DNA from: an uncultured Acinetobacter sp.
Lineage (GTDB): Bacteria > Pseudomonadota > Gammaproteobacteria > Pseudomonadales > Moraxellaceae
Reading direction: 5' to 3'
Assembly (NCBI RefSeq): GCF_947493735.1
Contig: NZ_CANLSL010000001.1
Coordinates: 124,001-188,000, forward strand
DNA length: 64,000 bases
Shown here piece after piece: positions 30,511-40,500 of this stretch (the stretch's first letter is position 1; every line of letters begins with the position of its first letter). The position numbers were made by a program, and so were the translations under genes. The notes under the pieces were generated by a model that had not been told where the DNA came from, did no database searches, and saw only the letters and a list, made by a program, of their open reading frames with translations.

Positions 30511-30780
30511 TTAACGACGAAGACCTAGCTCACCGATCAATGCAACATAACGTGCATGATCTTTACCATTTAGATAGTCAAGCAATTTACGACGTTGGTT
30601 TACTTTACGAATCAAACCACGACGGCTGTGATGGTCGTGTTTGTGTGATTTAAAGTGACCTTGTAAATCGTTGATTTGAGCAGTTAACAATGCAACTTGC
30701 ACTTCTGGCGAACCAGTGTCATTTTCAGCACGTGCAAATTTTGCGATGATTTCTGCGCGATCTTGGTTAGTTAAAGCCAT
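30511..30780 (-). CDS. rpsO: 30S ribosomal protein S15
   Basis: Primary 16S rRNA-binding ribosomal protein (89 aa), beginning [12 protein letters not shown]. It contains the signature block with [20 protein letters not shown] (about 45-64). Two ATG codons are in tandem; GGAG is 7 bases from the second and only 4 from the first, so I take the second (30780). It is probably monocistronic because of the terminator after it. Confidence 0.97.
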   Translation of the reverse strand: MALTNQDRAEIIAKFARAENDTGSPEVQVALLTAQINDLQGHFKSHKHDHHSRRGLIRKVNQRRKLLDYLNGKDHARYVALIGELGLRR

Positions 30781-30956
30781 CATGTATCTCCGAGATGCTT
30801 AAAAGTTCTATGAGCGATATTTCAAGTAGTTCAGATGAGTTGAAACGATTCATCAAAAATACCTATGCCGTGCATCACTACAGCAAGTGCGTCATTCTAA
30901 TGTAATTTGGCTTTCTTTGCAAAAGCATTGTGGTAATTTTCCAACATATTTTACGA

Positions 30957-31002
30957 TGCAAAAACAATAGCGCCGATCCCTTTCAAGATCGGCGTTATTG
31001 TT
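30957..31002 (-). terminator. strong orphan terminator
   Basis: A 16-bp stem (AACAATA, G-U pair, CGCCGATC against GATCGGCG and TATTGTT; 30963-31002) with an 8-base loop. On the minus strand it is followed by TTTTTGC. No protein gene on the minus strand ends just before it, so what it terminates is unclear. Confidence 0.75.
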
Positions 31003-31107
31003 TAGGCTAACAACATTATTTTATTATTATTTTTTTGATCTCATCCCTATGACCTGCTTTGATTCATCTCTTCTTGTTGTAACACACCCCTGTGTTCTTA
31101 AAAACCA

Positions 31108-31312
31108 ATTTAGTTTTGCTAAATCGATTTGACAGTCGCATTTTGTCAAATGATGCGTTACAGGAACATGAAAAATATTGGACATTGGTTGTAAGCAATT
31201 ACTTACACAAATATATAATATCTAATAATTTCAATATGTTATCGCTTTTTAATTTTCCAGAGATTGTCATTATTTTACTTTTTATGTCATATGACAGTTT
31301 TTGACATTTGTC
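31108..31312. promoter_or_regulatory. cluster of operator-like inverted repeats
   Basis: Within 205 bases: ATTTAG-N5-CTAAAT (31108-31124), ATTTGAC-N11-GTCAAAT (31127-31151), TGTAAGCAATTACTTACA (31190-31207), TGTCATATGACA (31285-31296) and GACAttTGTC (31303-31312). TGTCA/TGACA half-sites recur seven times. A plus-strand promoter can be drawn at 31301-31328 (TTGACA, 16 bases, AATAAT). No convincing gene lies downstream in either direction. Confidence 0.55.
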
Positions 31313-31416
31313 GTAATTAGTCAATAATTTTGGTTAGTTTTTATGCAATTTGATGCGAAAATACTGTGGTCCTCATGCGTTTTGGATGAAGTTGTATCAA
31401 TGATCTATTTCAGGCA

Positions 31417-31545
31417 AAATAAAAGCCCTATAGTCTCTCCCAAAACTATAAGGCTTAAGGTACTGCAATCTCTCCTGAGATAGAGTTTCACTTACGTCAC
31501 TGTAAGTCCGCAAAGTCTCTCGACAGTTTATATTATTTAGTGCGG
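31417..31545 (-). ncRNA. candidate small RNA ending in an intrinsic terminator
   Basis: The minus strand ends in a strong terminator at 31423-31456 (AAGCCTTATAGT / ACTATAGGGCTT with one mismatch, then TTTTATTTT). Upstream are two small hairpins: ACTTAC-agtgac-GTAAGT, and ATCTC-AGGA-GAGAT with a GGA in its loop. recD ends 117 bases before the proposed 5' end (115 bases lie between them), so this could simply be the recD 3' untranslated region. A weak TATAAA is the only promoter sign. Confidence 0.4.
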
Positions 31546-31629
31546 TACGCTTAATCATCCATAACTAAGCTGTGAAACCATCATCGCAAAAGTGATCACT
31601 TTCAACTAGTGGAAAATCACCCTGATCAA

Positions 31630-31647
31630 TGTAAGCATTTACTTACA
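31630..31647. promoter_or_regulatory. 18-bp palindrome, second copy
   Basis: TGTAAGCATTTACTTACA differs from the site at 31190-31207 by one central base and lies exactly 440 bp from it. A separate perfect palindrome AAAGTGATCACTTT lies at 31589-31602. It is just downstream of the recD stop codon, so it is not an obvious recD operator. Confidence 0.55.
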
Positions 31648-31661
31648 ATAGTTCACAATAT

Positions 31662-33584
31662 TTACACAGTGTCGGTGGTTAACGCACGAATGATCTGTTG
31701 GCTCAAGCCGCTCTGACGTTGTGTTCGCACAGCTAAACTATGTTCAAGCATTTCAATTGAACTGAAGACGCTCACCATTTTTTTCGCCCGAGTGATCGCT
31801 GTATAAAGCAGCTCTTTGCCCATCAATCGCTGTGCTGATTGATCGAGCACTACTGCGACATGATCAAACTCTGAGCCTTGAGATTTGTGAATGGTCAATG
31901 CAAAAGCGGTTTGGATACTTTGCGGTAATCTCGCTACGGCGATCCATTTATCTAGACTTGGGAAATACACTTCGAGTTGTTCACGCTTATCAGGGTGCGG
32001 TAGACAAATCCCGATATCACCATTGGATACACCAAGTTGATAATCATTACTGCTCACCATGACCGCACGACCGACAAACCATTCGCTGTCTTGTGCCATA
32101 TTTAAGGCATGTTTGAGATGTTGGGTCATAGCAAGGTTAAGCTGCGCTAAACCGAGTGCACCATGACGCATCGCCACCAAAATACGATACTGATCAAAAA
32201 TTTGTGCAACCTGTTGATAGCTCACTTTGCTTTCAAGATAATCTTTTAAAATCGAAAAATATGCCTGATAACCGAGTGACAACTGTCGATAAATGGCTAT
32301 CAATGTGGATGTGCTGAGTGAGGTATTTTCAGATTGCTCTAGTGGATAAAAGCCCAACCAATCGACATTCACTTGCGCTAATTTTGGAATCTCATCGCCG
32401 ATTTGAAGCATCTGCGGTTGAGCATTTTCTAGAAAATCTGTATAACTCGGTCGATCCGTGGCGTAGATCAATTTGGCAAATTGACCAATTTTTGCATCAT
32501 CGACAAAACGGCGACTATGCTTCAATTGCACATGGCATTTTTGCAACGCAGGGACTTGCTGAAAGTCTGCGAGTACATAACCTACATCGACTGAACTGAG
32601 CTGATTAGCATCTCCCAATAAAATGATTCGAGTAGACGGCTCGATCGCATCAAACAGCATCTTCGCCAAATGTAAATCTAGCATCGACGCTTCATCGACC
32701 ACGATCACATCGTAGCCCAATGGTCGTGACGCATCAAAGCGTGGTACACCTCGATCGCCAATGCCGAGCAAGCGGTGAATGGTCTGTGTCTTTTGATGAG
32801 CAAAATCAGGGTGATACAACCCCGCATCAAGCAATTTCGGATTTTGAAAGGCTTTTTGTAGTGCTTCTTGCATACGTTGTGCCGCTTTTCCTGTCGGGGC
32901 AACCATAGCAATTCGCATTTCAGGATAGAGTTTTTTCAGCACTGCAACGATATGCGTCAAGACAAAGGTTTTACCCGTACCTGGTCCACCCGTAATTAAA
33001 CTGAATGCAGAATTGATGCCCTGAGCAAGCGCCTGCTGTTGATAACTATCTTCAAATAAACTGAGATATGGTGCTAAATCTACCTGCTCGACTTGCTCTA
33101 ACAATAAGCTTGCAATGCGCTGTGCCAACCTCTCTTCATAGGCCCAATAGCGTTGCAAATACAATCGTCCACTGTCCCATAACATCGGTTTTAATTGCTT
33201 TGCATTCGATGAGCCTTGCGCTTGATATTCGCTAACATCGAATAAAAAGTCATTGATATTTTGCGGTTTTTGAGTGAGTGCGATACAACTATCACCACGT
33301 TCTAATGCTTCACTCAAAGCAAGTAAATAATTTTGAACAAGCGATTGATTTCCTTTATTTAAATGATAGTTTTTTGTGTTGATTTGAGATAAATAGTCAC
33401 TCCACAGTGTCGCCCATGTCGGAGTATTTGTATCATCTAAATTTTGGCTTAGGCTTTGATTAATCACTGGATTATCCTTATTTGAAATCTGCTTATCCGC
33501 ATAGTTGTTCACATATTTATCTACATGCTTATCAACAAAGCTATCAACAGAGTTATCCACTTGATTGTTCACAACTGTATCCAC
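31662..33584 (-). CDS. recD: exodeoxyribonuclease V subunit alpha RecD
   Basis: Fast 5'-3' helicase subunit of RecBCD (640 aa), active in double-strand break repair and phage DNA degradation. Walker A is ITGGPGTGKT at about 196-205, VVDEASML is Walker B, and AFALTIHKSQGSEFD is the conserved helicase block near the C-terminus. The start is a GTG. The first 30 or so residues are an unusual V-D/N-x-x repeat that results from a 12-bp DNA array, and family-like sequence begins after about residue 50. No later Met is available until the domain core. It follows recB after 63 bases. Confidence 0.9.
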   Translation of the reverse strand: MDTVVNNQVDNSVDSFVDKHVDKYVNNYADKQISNKDNPVINQSLSQNLDDTNTPTWATLWSDYLSQINTKNYHLNKGNQSLVQNYLLALSEALERGDSCIALTQKPQNINDFLFDVSEYQAQGSSNAKQLKPMLWDSGRLYLQRYWAYEERLAQRIASLLLEQVEQVDLAPYLSLFEDSYQQQALAQGINSAFSLITGGPGTGKTFVLTHIVAVLKKLYPEMRIAMVAPTGKAAQRMQEALQKAFQNPKLLDAGLYHPDFAHQKTQTIHRLLGIGDRGVPRFDASRPLGYDVIVVDEASMLDLHLAKMLFDAIEPSTRIILLGDANQLSSVDVGYVLADFQQVPALQKCHVQLKHSRRFVDDAKIGQFAKLIYATDRPSYTDFLENAQPQMLQIGDEIPKLAQVNVDWLGFYPLEQSENTSLSTSTLIAIYRQLSLGYQAYFSILKDYLESKVSYQQVAQIFDQYRILVAMRHGALGLAQLNLAMTQHLKHALNMAQDSEWFVGRAVMVSSNDYQLGVSNGDIGICLPHPDKREQLEVYFPSLDKWIAVARLPQSIQTAFALTIHKSQGSEFDHVAVVLDQSAQRLMGKELLYTAITRAKKMVSVFSSIEMLEHSLAVRTQRQSGLSQQIIRALTTDTV

Positions 33585-33681
33585 AAGTTGATATTTCTCT
33601 GCAATGGAAGCTCAAATCTCCACTTATACATGGTTTTGCACAGGGTTTTACACAAAGTTATCCACAGCACCATTATTTACA
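33493..33681 (+). repeat. 12-bp-spaced array of DnaA-box-like 9-mers
   Basis: Eight 9-mers start at 33493, 33505, 33517, 33529, 33541, 33553, 33565 and 33577. They are TTATCCGCA, TTGTTCACA, TTATCTACA, TTATCAACA, CTATCAACA, TTATCCACT, TTGTTCACA and GTATCCACA; each is one or two bases from TTATNCACA. After a gap, three full matches to TTWTNCACA start at 33634, 33646 and 33658 (TTTTGCACA, TTTTACACA, TTATCCACA), with a near match at 33673. The array spans the end of recB, the intergenic space and the start of recD. Confidence 0.8.
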
Positions 33682-36600
33682 ACATTGCTACCAAGCAATT
33701 GATCTAACTCAAGAATTAAATCTAAATCCGCTTGCCAATGCAGTACACCATAGCTTTTTTGTGGATGACTTGATAATTCTGCGGTTTGCATCCCTCGAAG
33801 ATATAAGTAATTTGCCGAACCAAGATGAGTATCAGGCTGATAATCCGCTAGACGTGTTGATAAATAGCGATGTAATGCAACGAGATAAAGCGATGCTTGC
33901 AGCCAATAGCTTGAATGACGCATATTCTCGCTGATCTGCGCATAATCATAATCTTGTAGATATTCGCCTAGAAAATTACTTTTAAAATCAGCGATGTGGT
34001 ATTTCACACCATCAAAATACACCAAATCGATTGAACCATTCAGATAGCGTGCTGTATCAGCATGATCAAACTCGGGCAAATCTAAATCGTATTTTGAGAA
34101 AAGCTGATGAATACGTTGCGTATCAAAGCGTCGATCTGCCAAAGCGAGATAAAAAGGAAACTCATGGCTACGATTGCCACGCTGTAACTGAGCCAGTGTC
34201 AAACCTTCATGCAATGGTGTGGACAACACTTGTGTTATCCACAGGTGTAGTGCATTTTTCAGCCATGCGTTCATTTCTTCGGCATTGCGCTCAGGGAAAT
34301 CTTTCACGTAAGCATCGCACAGGGCAGACCACAAACCGTATTGATTCATCTTGGATTGTAGCTGTTTCATCCAATACTGATCATGTTGAAAATCAATCAC
34401 TTCAAACAATTCATGTAAGCAATTTCCAGCAATAGTGCCTTTGGGAAAATGTCTGCGAATCCAATCGAGTTGGGTTAACTCACTTGCTTGCGTCGGTGCA
34501 ATCGTCGAAATTTCTTCAGTAAAAATGACAAAATTGTCTAGCACAATTTCATCTTCGGCAGGCATCGTTTGCAAGGTGTTATCTGCGATTTGATCAAGTA
34601 ATTGCCCTTGACTACCCTGTTGATGCACGGCAATCGCACTAAAACTGGTGCGAGTCTGCGGATAAAATCGCTGTGTTGGATAATCAATGGCGCTTAAATT
34701 CTGCACTTGATGTTTGCTCGGCTGATAGCGCTGATTCATAATTTCTTGTGGAATCTGGAAATTTTCCGCTTTTAAACTCTCGTGCTCAAATGCATCCGCC
34801 CGTGCATCAAGCCAAAACTTGATCCCGCCCTTATATTTTTTCGGCTTGATCTCTACAGGAAAATAAGCATAGAGCCGATAACTAGCACGGGTAATCGCCA
34901 CATACCACAGCCGATGATTTTCCGCACAGAATTTATCAATATTGGCTTGTTGCGCTTCGTCATTATCCGCAATCGCCTCTTTGGAAATGGCAATAATCCG
35001 CTCTTGCGCTTTGCTGTCTTGTTCAGCGCCTACACCGTCTTTATCCGATTGATAAAAGGCGAGCTTTTGTTTGGACAGGTCAATGGTTTGACTGGCTTTC
35101 ATTAAGAAAACGATTTTAAACTCCAAACCTTTCGACTTGTGAATGGTCATCAGATGCACACCTGACTCACTGCTCAACTTACGCTCAAGCTCCCATTCTC
35201 GCTGTGCAGGCGAACCGAGTTGCAGTTGATACCAATGCAACACATGCTGTAAACCATGCGACTGTTGCCCCGATTGCTGACTAATGAGCTCAACAATATG
35301 TCGTGTATTAACGATACTTCGCTCGGCATCCATCCCCATGTTCTGGGCAAGGTTTTGCCAAAATTGATACTGCGTCGCCAAATATTGCCATGCCAGCAAA
35401 AAGCCTTTGCTGAGCCACAGTTGTCTTGCTTGGCGGAACTGTTGCATATGTTGACTTAAAGCATCGGCATCACTGGAAAATCGCTGAAAATCTGATGCTT
35501 TTACGCCGATCAATGGCGTCAGTAACGCACGTTTTAGCACTGCATCTCGTTCAGGTCGTTCGATCGCCACCAATATCGCCGCCACATCTTTCCCAGCCGC
35601 ACTTTCGAAGACACTGCGCTGTGCAGTGCGATTGACATCAATGCCCAGTTTTTCTAACTGTTTTTGTACTTCGCTGAGTTGATGATGACTATTGGCAAGC
35701 ACGGCAATATCACTGGCTTCAATCTGTATTTTTGCATCATCATCTTTTAGAAAGAGTTTTTCTTCTTGCGCATAAATCAGTAATTCACGGATTTTTTGTG
35801 CAATCAAATAGGCTTCATTGGCATCTTTTTCCAACTCGACAAAGCGCAGTGGTTGCAGGTCTTGCTCGCCATGCTCCACCAAATGGCTTGAGTCATCTTT
35901 GCCTGCCTTTGCAGGATAATAATCAATTTCCTCGCCAAACTGCATTTGCCGTTGAAACAGCGCATCGACTGCTTCAACCAAGCGAGGTGTAGAACGGAAA
36001 TTGTGCTGTAGCCGATAAAAACTGCCGTGCTTCGAAGCAATATCATTAAAGGCGTTGAGATAGGTCAACACATCACCACCACGGAAGCCATAAATCGCCT
36101 GTTTCGGATCGCCAACCGCAATAAAACAACCTTGTGTATAACGTGTCGCATCACGCCACACCGCTTGTAGCATATTATCCTGTTCTTGGTTGGTGTCTTG
36201 AAATTCATCGACCAAAATGATCGGATAGCGTTGTTGAATTGCCTCTGCCAAGACTTTGCCACGTTCGCCTGTCAGTGCATCACTGAGGCTACGAGTTTGT
36301 TGGCTAAAGGTGGTTTCACCTGATTGATAAAGCAAATGTGGTAATTTTTGTTTGACTTGCACGGTGAGGTAATAATGCAGATATAGATCGAGCTGTGCGA
36401 GGTCGTTATTGATTTTTTGACTCTGTTGATAGAGCGCAAATAAGGCTTGTATCAATGGATTTTGATAAAATTTTTGTAAGACATCTTCAGAGCATTTTTT
36501 TGAAAAAATGCTTTCCCGCACTTGCCCTTTGGAGTCTAAGAAGATTTGATAAATCTGCTGAAAAGCACTTTGTGCCGAGGCTTGAAAATAGCTTAATGGA

Positions 36601-37538
36601 TGATTTTTATCGAGTTGTTGAATGGCTTTGGGTACGACATCAGCAAAAATATGATGAAATTTATCATTGCGAAAAGACTGTTTACTGACAAAGACATAAT
36701 ACTCACCTTTTAAATCAAAATATGGATGCAATACAGCCATATTCTCATCATTAAACTGTTTACTCACTTCAGCGACATAAGGTTGAAAATCTGCCAAGTC
36801 AATCTTCGGTGCATCGACCACCTGCAACTTGGCTTGGTTAAAATTCAAGGTGTTATGAATCGTGCTGAGATAATGATCTACCGAACCAAGATAACGACTC
36901 ATCAACAATACATCGACTAATTCTTGTGGCTGATGTTGTAGCCATGCACGAAGCTCGTCATGCACCAGTTGATAGGGATATTGTTTTTCATTTTCAGCAA
37001 TTTGCCGTATTTGTACCTCGCCACTATCAAAGGCAAATTCTCGTAAAGTCTTTTGAATAAAGCTATCAATCGTACCAACAAATAGCTCATCTAAACTGTC
37101 AATCACCAGTTTTAAACGATTGGCTAAATAGACAAAATTGTGTGTTGAATTTTCATCATTTTGCGGATTATTTTGACTTGAATTTTCCAATTTAAATTGC
37201 TTAAAAATAATCTGCGCCAACGGATCACTAAGCGACGCTTCCGCCTGTGCGATTTGTTCTTCGCTGTGAAATGACTGCCACACTTTGGCAAAGCTGTAAA
37301 TTTCTTGTAGACGTTTACGAATTCGAGATTTCAGCTCCGCCGCTGCTGCACGAGTAAAGGTGGTGGCGATCACTTGGCGAGGCAAATACCTCTCCACCAA
37401 GATACGCACCATCAGACTGGACAATGTCCACGTCTTGCCAGTCCCTGCCGAGGCTTCGATCAGATGCAGACCACTGAGTGTTAAATGCTTCAGCGGTTGA
37501 TCTTGATAGTGCACAGAGGCTTTCATATTGGAAGTCAT
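33648..37538 (-). CDS. recB: exodeoxyribonuclease V subunit beta RecB
   Basis: Slow 3'-5' helicase and nuclease subunit of RecBCD (1,296 aa). The UvrD-like Walker A ASAGTGKT is at 29-36. VDEFQDTNQEQ marks Walker B/motif II, and LMTIHKSKGLEF is a later helicase motif. The C-terminal nuclease shows the expected metal ligands D1171, D1184 and K1186 (GSIDLVYF and ADFKSN). The last residues (VDNFV) fall in the 12-bp repeat array. recC ends 12 bases before its start. A second Met at residue 5 is a possible start. Confidence 0.95.
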   Translation of the reverse strand: MTSNMKASVHYQDQPLKHLTLSGLHLIEASAGTGKTWTLSSLMVRILVERYLPRQVIATTFTRAAAAELKSRIRKRLQEIYSFAKVWQSFHSEEQIAQAEASLSDPLAQIIFKQFKLENSSQNNPQNDENSTHNFVYLANRLKLVIDSLDELFVGTIDSFIQKTLREFAFDSGEVQIRQIAENEKQYPYQLVHDELRAWLQHQPQELVDVLLMSRYLGSVDHYLSTIHNTLNFNQAKLQVVDAPKIDLADFQPYVAEVSKQFNDENMAVLHPYFDLKGEYYVFVSKQSFRNDKFHHIFADVVPKAIQQLDKNHPLSYFQASAQSAFQQIYQIFLDSKGQVRESIFSKKCSEDVLQKFYQNPLIQALFALYQQSQKINNDLAQLDLYLHYYLTVQVKQKLPHLLYQSGETTFSQQTRSLSDALTGERGKVLAEAIQQRYPIILVDEFQDTNQEQDNMLQAVWRDATRYTQGCFIAVGDPKQAIYGFRGGDVLTYLNAFNDIASKHGSFYRLQHNFRSTPRLVEAVDALFQRQMQFGEEIDYYPAKAGKDDSSHLVEHGEQDLQPLRFVELEKDANEAYLIAQKIRELLIYAQEEKLFLKDDDAKIQIEASDIAVLANSHHQLSEVQKQLEKLGIDVNRTAQRSVFESAAGKDVAAILVAIERPERDAVLKRALLTPLIGVKASDFQRFSSDADALSQHMQQFRQARQLWLSKGFLLAWQYLATQYQFWQNLAQNMGMDAERSIVNTRHIVELISQQSGQQSHGLQHVLHWYQLQLGSPAQREWELERKLSSESGVHLMTIHKSKGLEFKIVFLMKASQTIDLSKQKLAFYQSDKDGVGAEQDSKAQERIIAISKEAIADNDEAQQANIDKFCAENHRLWYVAITRASYRLYAYFPVEIKPKKYKGGIKFWLDARADAFEHESLKAENFQIPQEIMNQRYQPSKHQVQNLSAIDYPTQRFYPQTRTSFSAIAVHQQGSQGQLLDQIADNTLQTMPAEDEIVLDNFVIFTEEISTIAPTQASELTQLDWIRRHFPKGTIAGNCLHELFEVIDFQHDQYWMKQLQSKMNQYGLWSALCDAYVKDFPERNAEEMNAWLKNALHLWITQVLSTPLHEGLTLAQLQRGNRSHEFPFYLALADRRFDTQRIHQLFSKYDLDLPEFDHADTARYLNGSIDLVYFDGVKYHIADFKSNFLGEYLQDYDYAQISENMRHSSYWLQASLYLVALHRYLSTRLADYQPDTHLGSANYLYLRGMQTAELSSHPQKSYGVLHWQADLDLILELDQLLGSNVVNNGAVDNFV

Positions 37539-37550
37539 ACGTGATCGCTC

Positions 37551-40500
37551 CTATGCCATGATCGGCTTTTGCAGATGCTTGAACATCGGTTTATATAAGC
37601 GCACCGCATATTGCTCGGTATGTTGATTGAGCAGTTTTGCCGCCTCATCAGGTGCAATCACCAATGCCCAATCAGGCGACAGTGATGAGCCTTGATCGCT
37701 ATATGCATTGGCAAAACCATTCGGCTTATAATAATCGTTGCCTAGCCAACGCTTTTCGATGTCTTTAAATTTAGCGACATATTCCTCACCCCGATCATCA
37801 ATTTCAAACTTTAACTGCTTATCACCGACTTGGGCAAAGATCGCAGGTGGCAAGGCAAAGGCTTGGTTTTGTTGCAAAGTCCAAACTTCACGCCAATCTT
37901 GTATATATTTCTGCGCTTTTTCTTGGCTAAGTCCTGAGAAAATTAGCGTCAGATTTTTAAATAACGCAACGCGCTGCAAATCATCAGATTGATCGGCATA
38001 GGCACGCCATAAAAGATACTGCAACCAAATCGACAGCGCACGTGCACCATGACAACTTGACGCAGTCAGGCTAACCCATGTTGTGGCTGACTCATCACTT
38101 GGAATTTGAATATTTAATTGTAGCTGTTCGTCCAGACGCATGGTTTTGGTGGTTAATGGCGTAACTTGACCACCGAAGTTGTGTAGCCGTTCAAGCACTT
38201 GATCCAGTTCACTCTGTGCTTGTTGCCATGTAGCATTTTGCATTTTGCCAATCGGCATTTTGTCTTGTAATAATAATAAATCCTTGAATTCTGTCGATAA
38301 AACTGCATCACTCTCTAGTGTGTTATTTTCTAAAAAGCATTGCTGTAAGTAATCTCGCACTGCATATTTTTGCAAACCGCCCAATTGTAATGGTTCAAAA
38401 CTTTCAAAAGCATCAACACTACCCACATTGGCAATGCCTGCGTGACGCAAGAAATGCTGTGCAGGATGCGACAAGTCTTTGATCCATTGCGACGCATCCA
38501 TGATTTGTACGGCTGTGCTTGTTTCTACAGGTGGCTGATCTAACCAGAAAAATTGTTGCTCCGATGGCTGTTGAATTTGCTGTGCCACTTGACACCACTG
38601 CGAGCGATAACGCTGAACTTTTGCATCAGTAAAACCCTTTGGATCAAAGGGTTGTAATGGATGGACTTTATAGATCGAAGATAAATGCCGTGGAATCGTT
38701 AAGCCTGATTCATCAATAAATTGATTTGAGTCGTCTTGTTCTTTTTTAACGATGAAATCTAGATGTTGTACCAACTCTTGCACGATACTGGACGGATCAC
38801 GTACCTCAGCATCTTGCACATCGAAGCCATTATAAAAGAGCCAAAATTGATCTTGTGCCTGCAACAAGGCATCCAAAAATGCCCCTTGATCGTCCTCAAG
38901 CCGTGAGCGATCGCCAAGCTCAGCCTGCAAAAGTTCCATCAAATCAAATGGAATATGCGCACCACGATTCGGGAATGTGCCTGTATCCATATTCAGACAC
39001 ACCACGAGCTGATATGGCAGTGGACGAAGCTGTCCAATCTGCGCAAAAGTAATATGTCCTGTTGGCTCGGTTTGCGACACTTTGTGCGATAGCGTCGATT
39101 CAATCTCATCTAACACAAATGACAGAGGCAACCGCACCGCTTGCGAATCCGTGACTTCGATAATACGTTTAAACTGATGCAAAGCATCGTGCACGTAACG
39201 CCAACCCGAACAGACCTCAAAATCGCTAATATCGGTATCTAGTAAAACAACTGATTCCGCCAAAGTCTGTTGCTGATCAATCGCTTGCGGTGTCAGCCAA
39301 TCACGATGACGATCTAAATCATGATGAATTTCAATCAACTTACCAATCAATTCAAAATCAGCAGTTTGCACAGATTCTAAGCTTAAAATCTCATCAAACA
39401 AGGCATGTTCAGGCATGGCAATCGCCAGTGCTAGTCGATCTAGCGCATAGCGAAAACTAAAGCGAAAATCTTGATCATGTGACGCAAGACTTTGTGCAAG
39501 ATGCGCCTGATCAAAACCACGTTTAAATCCTGCCAATTCAAGCAGTTCTAACATGCGTTGTACTTGTTCAAAGGTCAGGGAAAAGCGTTGTAAAGTCGCA
39601 GGCAAGCTCAGCCAATCGGCAAAATATTCAAGGCTAAAACGCTGATGCAACAGTTTGTAGCGCAAAGTGATCGATTGCCACAGTTGCAACGCATCTTGAA
39701 TCGGCACACCTGCGATTTTTACTGGAAGCATCGGCGCAGGAATTAAAGCATCATTTTTAACTGCTGAATTGACGGATAAATTTGCATGATGCGTCGTTTG
39801 ATGCGTTGAATGAAATACGGTACGAATTTGCGTTTCGATTTCAGAGAGATTCGGCACCAACACCACAATATCACTTGGCTGACGGTTTTGTGCTGTATCC
39901 GCACTGAGCCATTGGGTGAGTTGATCTTTCAACACTTCGAGCTGACGCATGGTCGAATGACAGACGTGTATCTGAATCGAAAGATCATCCTCTGCCAAAG
40001 CATAACTGTCTGCCACAGGTTCACTTAAATGCAGGATATCGGATTGAATTTTCGAGAGTAAATGCTGTGGTTCAATCTCGACAAAGTGATCTTGCCAATC
40101 ACCCTCTTCACCGCCTGCAAGCTGACTGAGCAATGCACCAATATCACGGGCTTGCTTGCCGAGCCTCGTCAGTAGCGGATGACGAGATTCATAATACACC
40201 GCAGCATCGGGATATTTCAGCTCGTACTTGGCTTTCCAGTAGGGATCGACGCTGTCCGCCCAATACTCTTGCGACGGCGCATAATGATAAATTTTAATTT
40301 GCGTGTACTGCGACAATCGTCTTAAAAAATTCAGTTGTGACGGAGGCAACTCCAACAAGGTAAAAATATAAATCTGCGCTGGTAAACGGCGAACAGCTTG
40401 CTCGGCAAACTCACTTGTTAAAGCCTGCCAAAATGCCTGATCAATACTTTCGATTTTTTGGAAATCTTCGGCAAATTCTTCATGCCAAATAAAGCGTTGC

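Noticed and set aside
31092-31304. 70-codon plus-strand frame in the rpsO-recD gap
   Set aside because: No ribosome site, composition like AT-rich non-coding DNA, and it runs through several inverted repeats.
33493-33681. DnaA-box array as the chromosomal origin
   Set aside because: No dnaA, dnaN or AT-rich unwinding region nearby; the array overlaps coding sequence. A binding site is possible, an origin is not supported.
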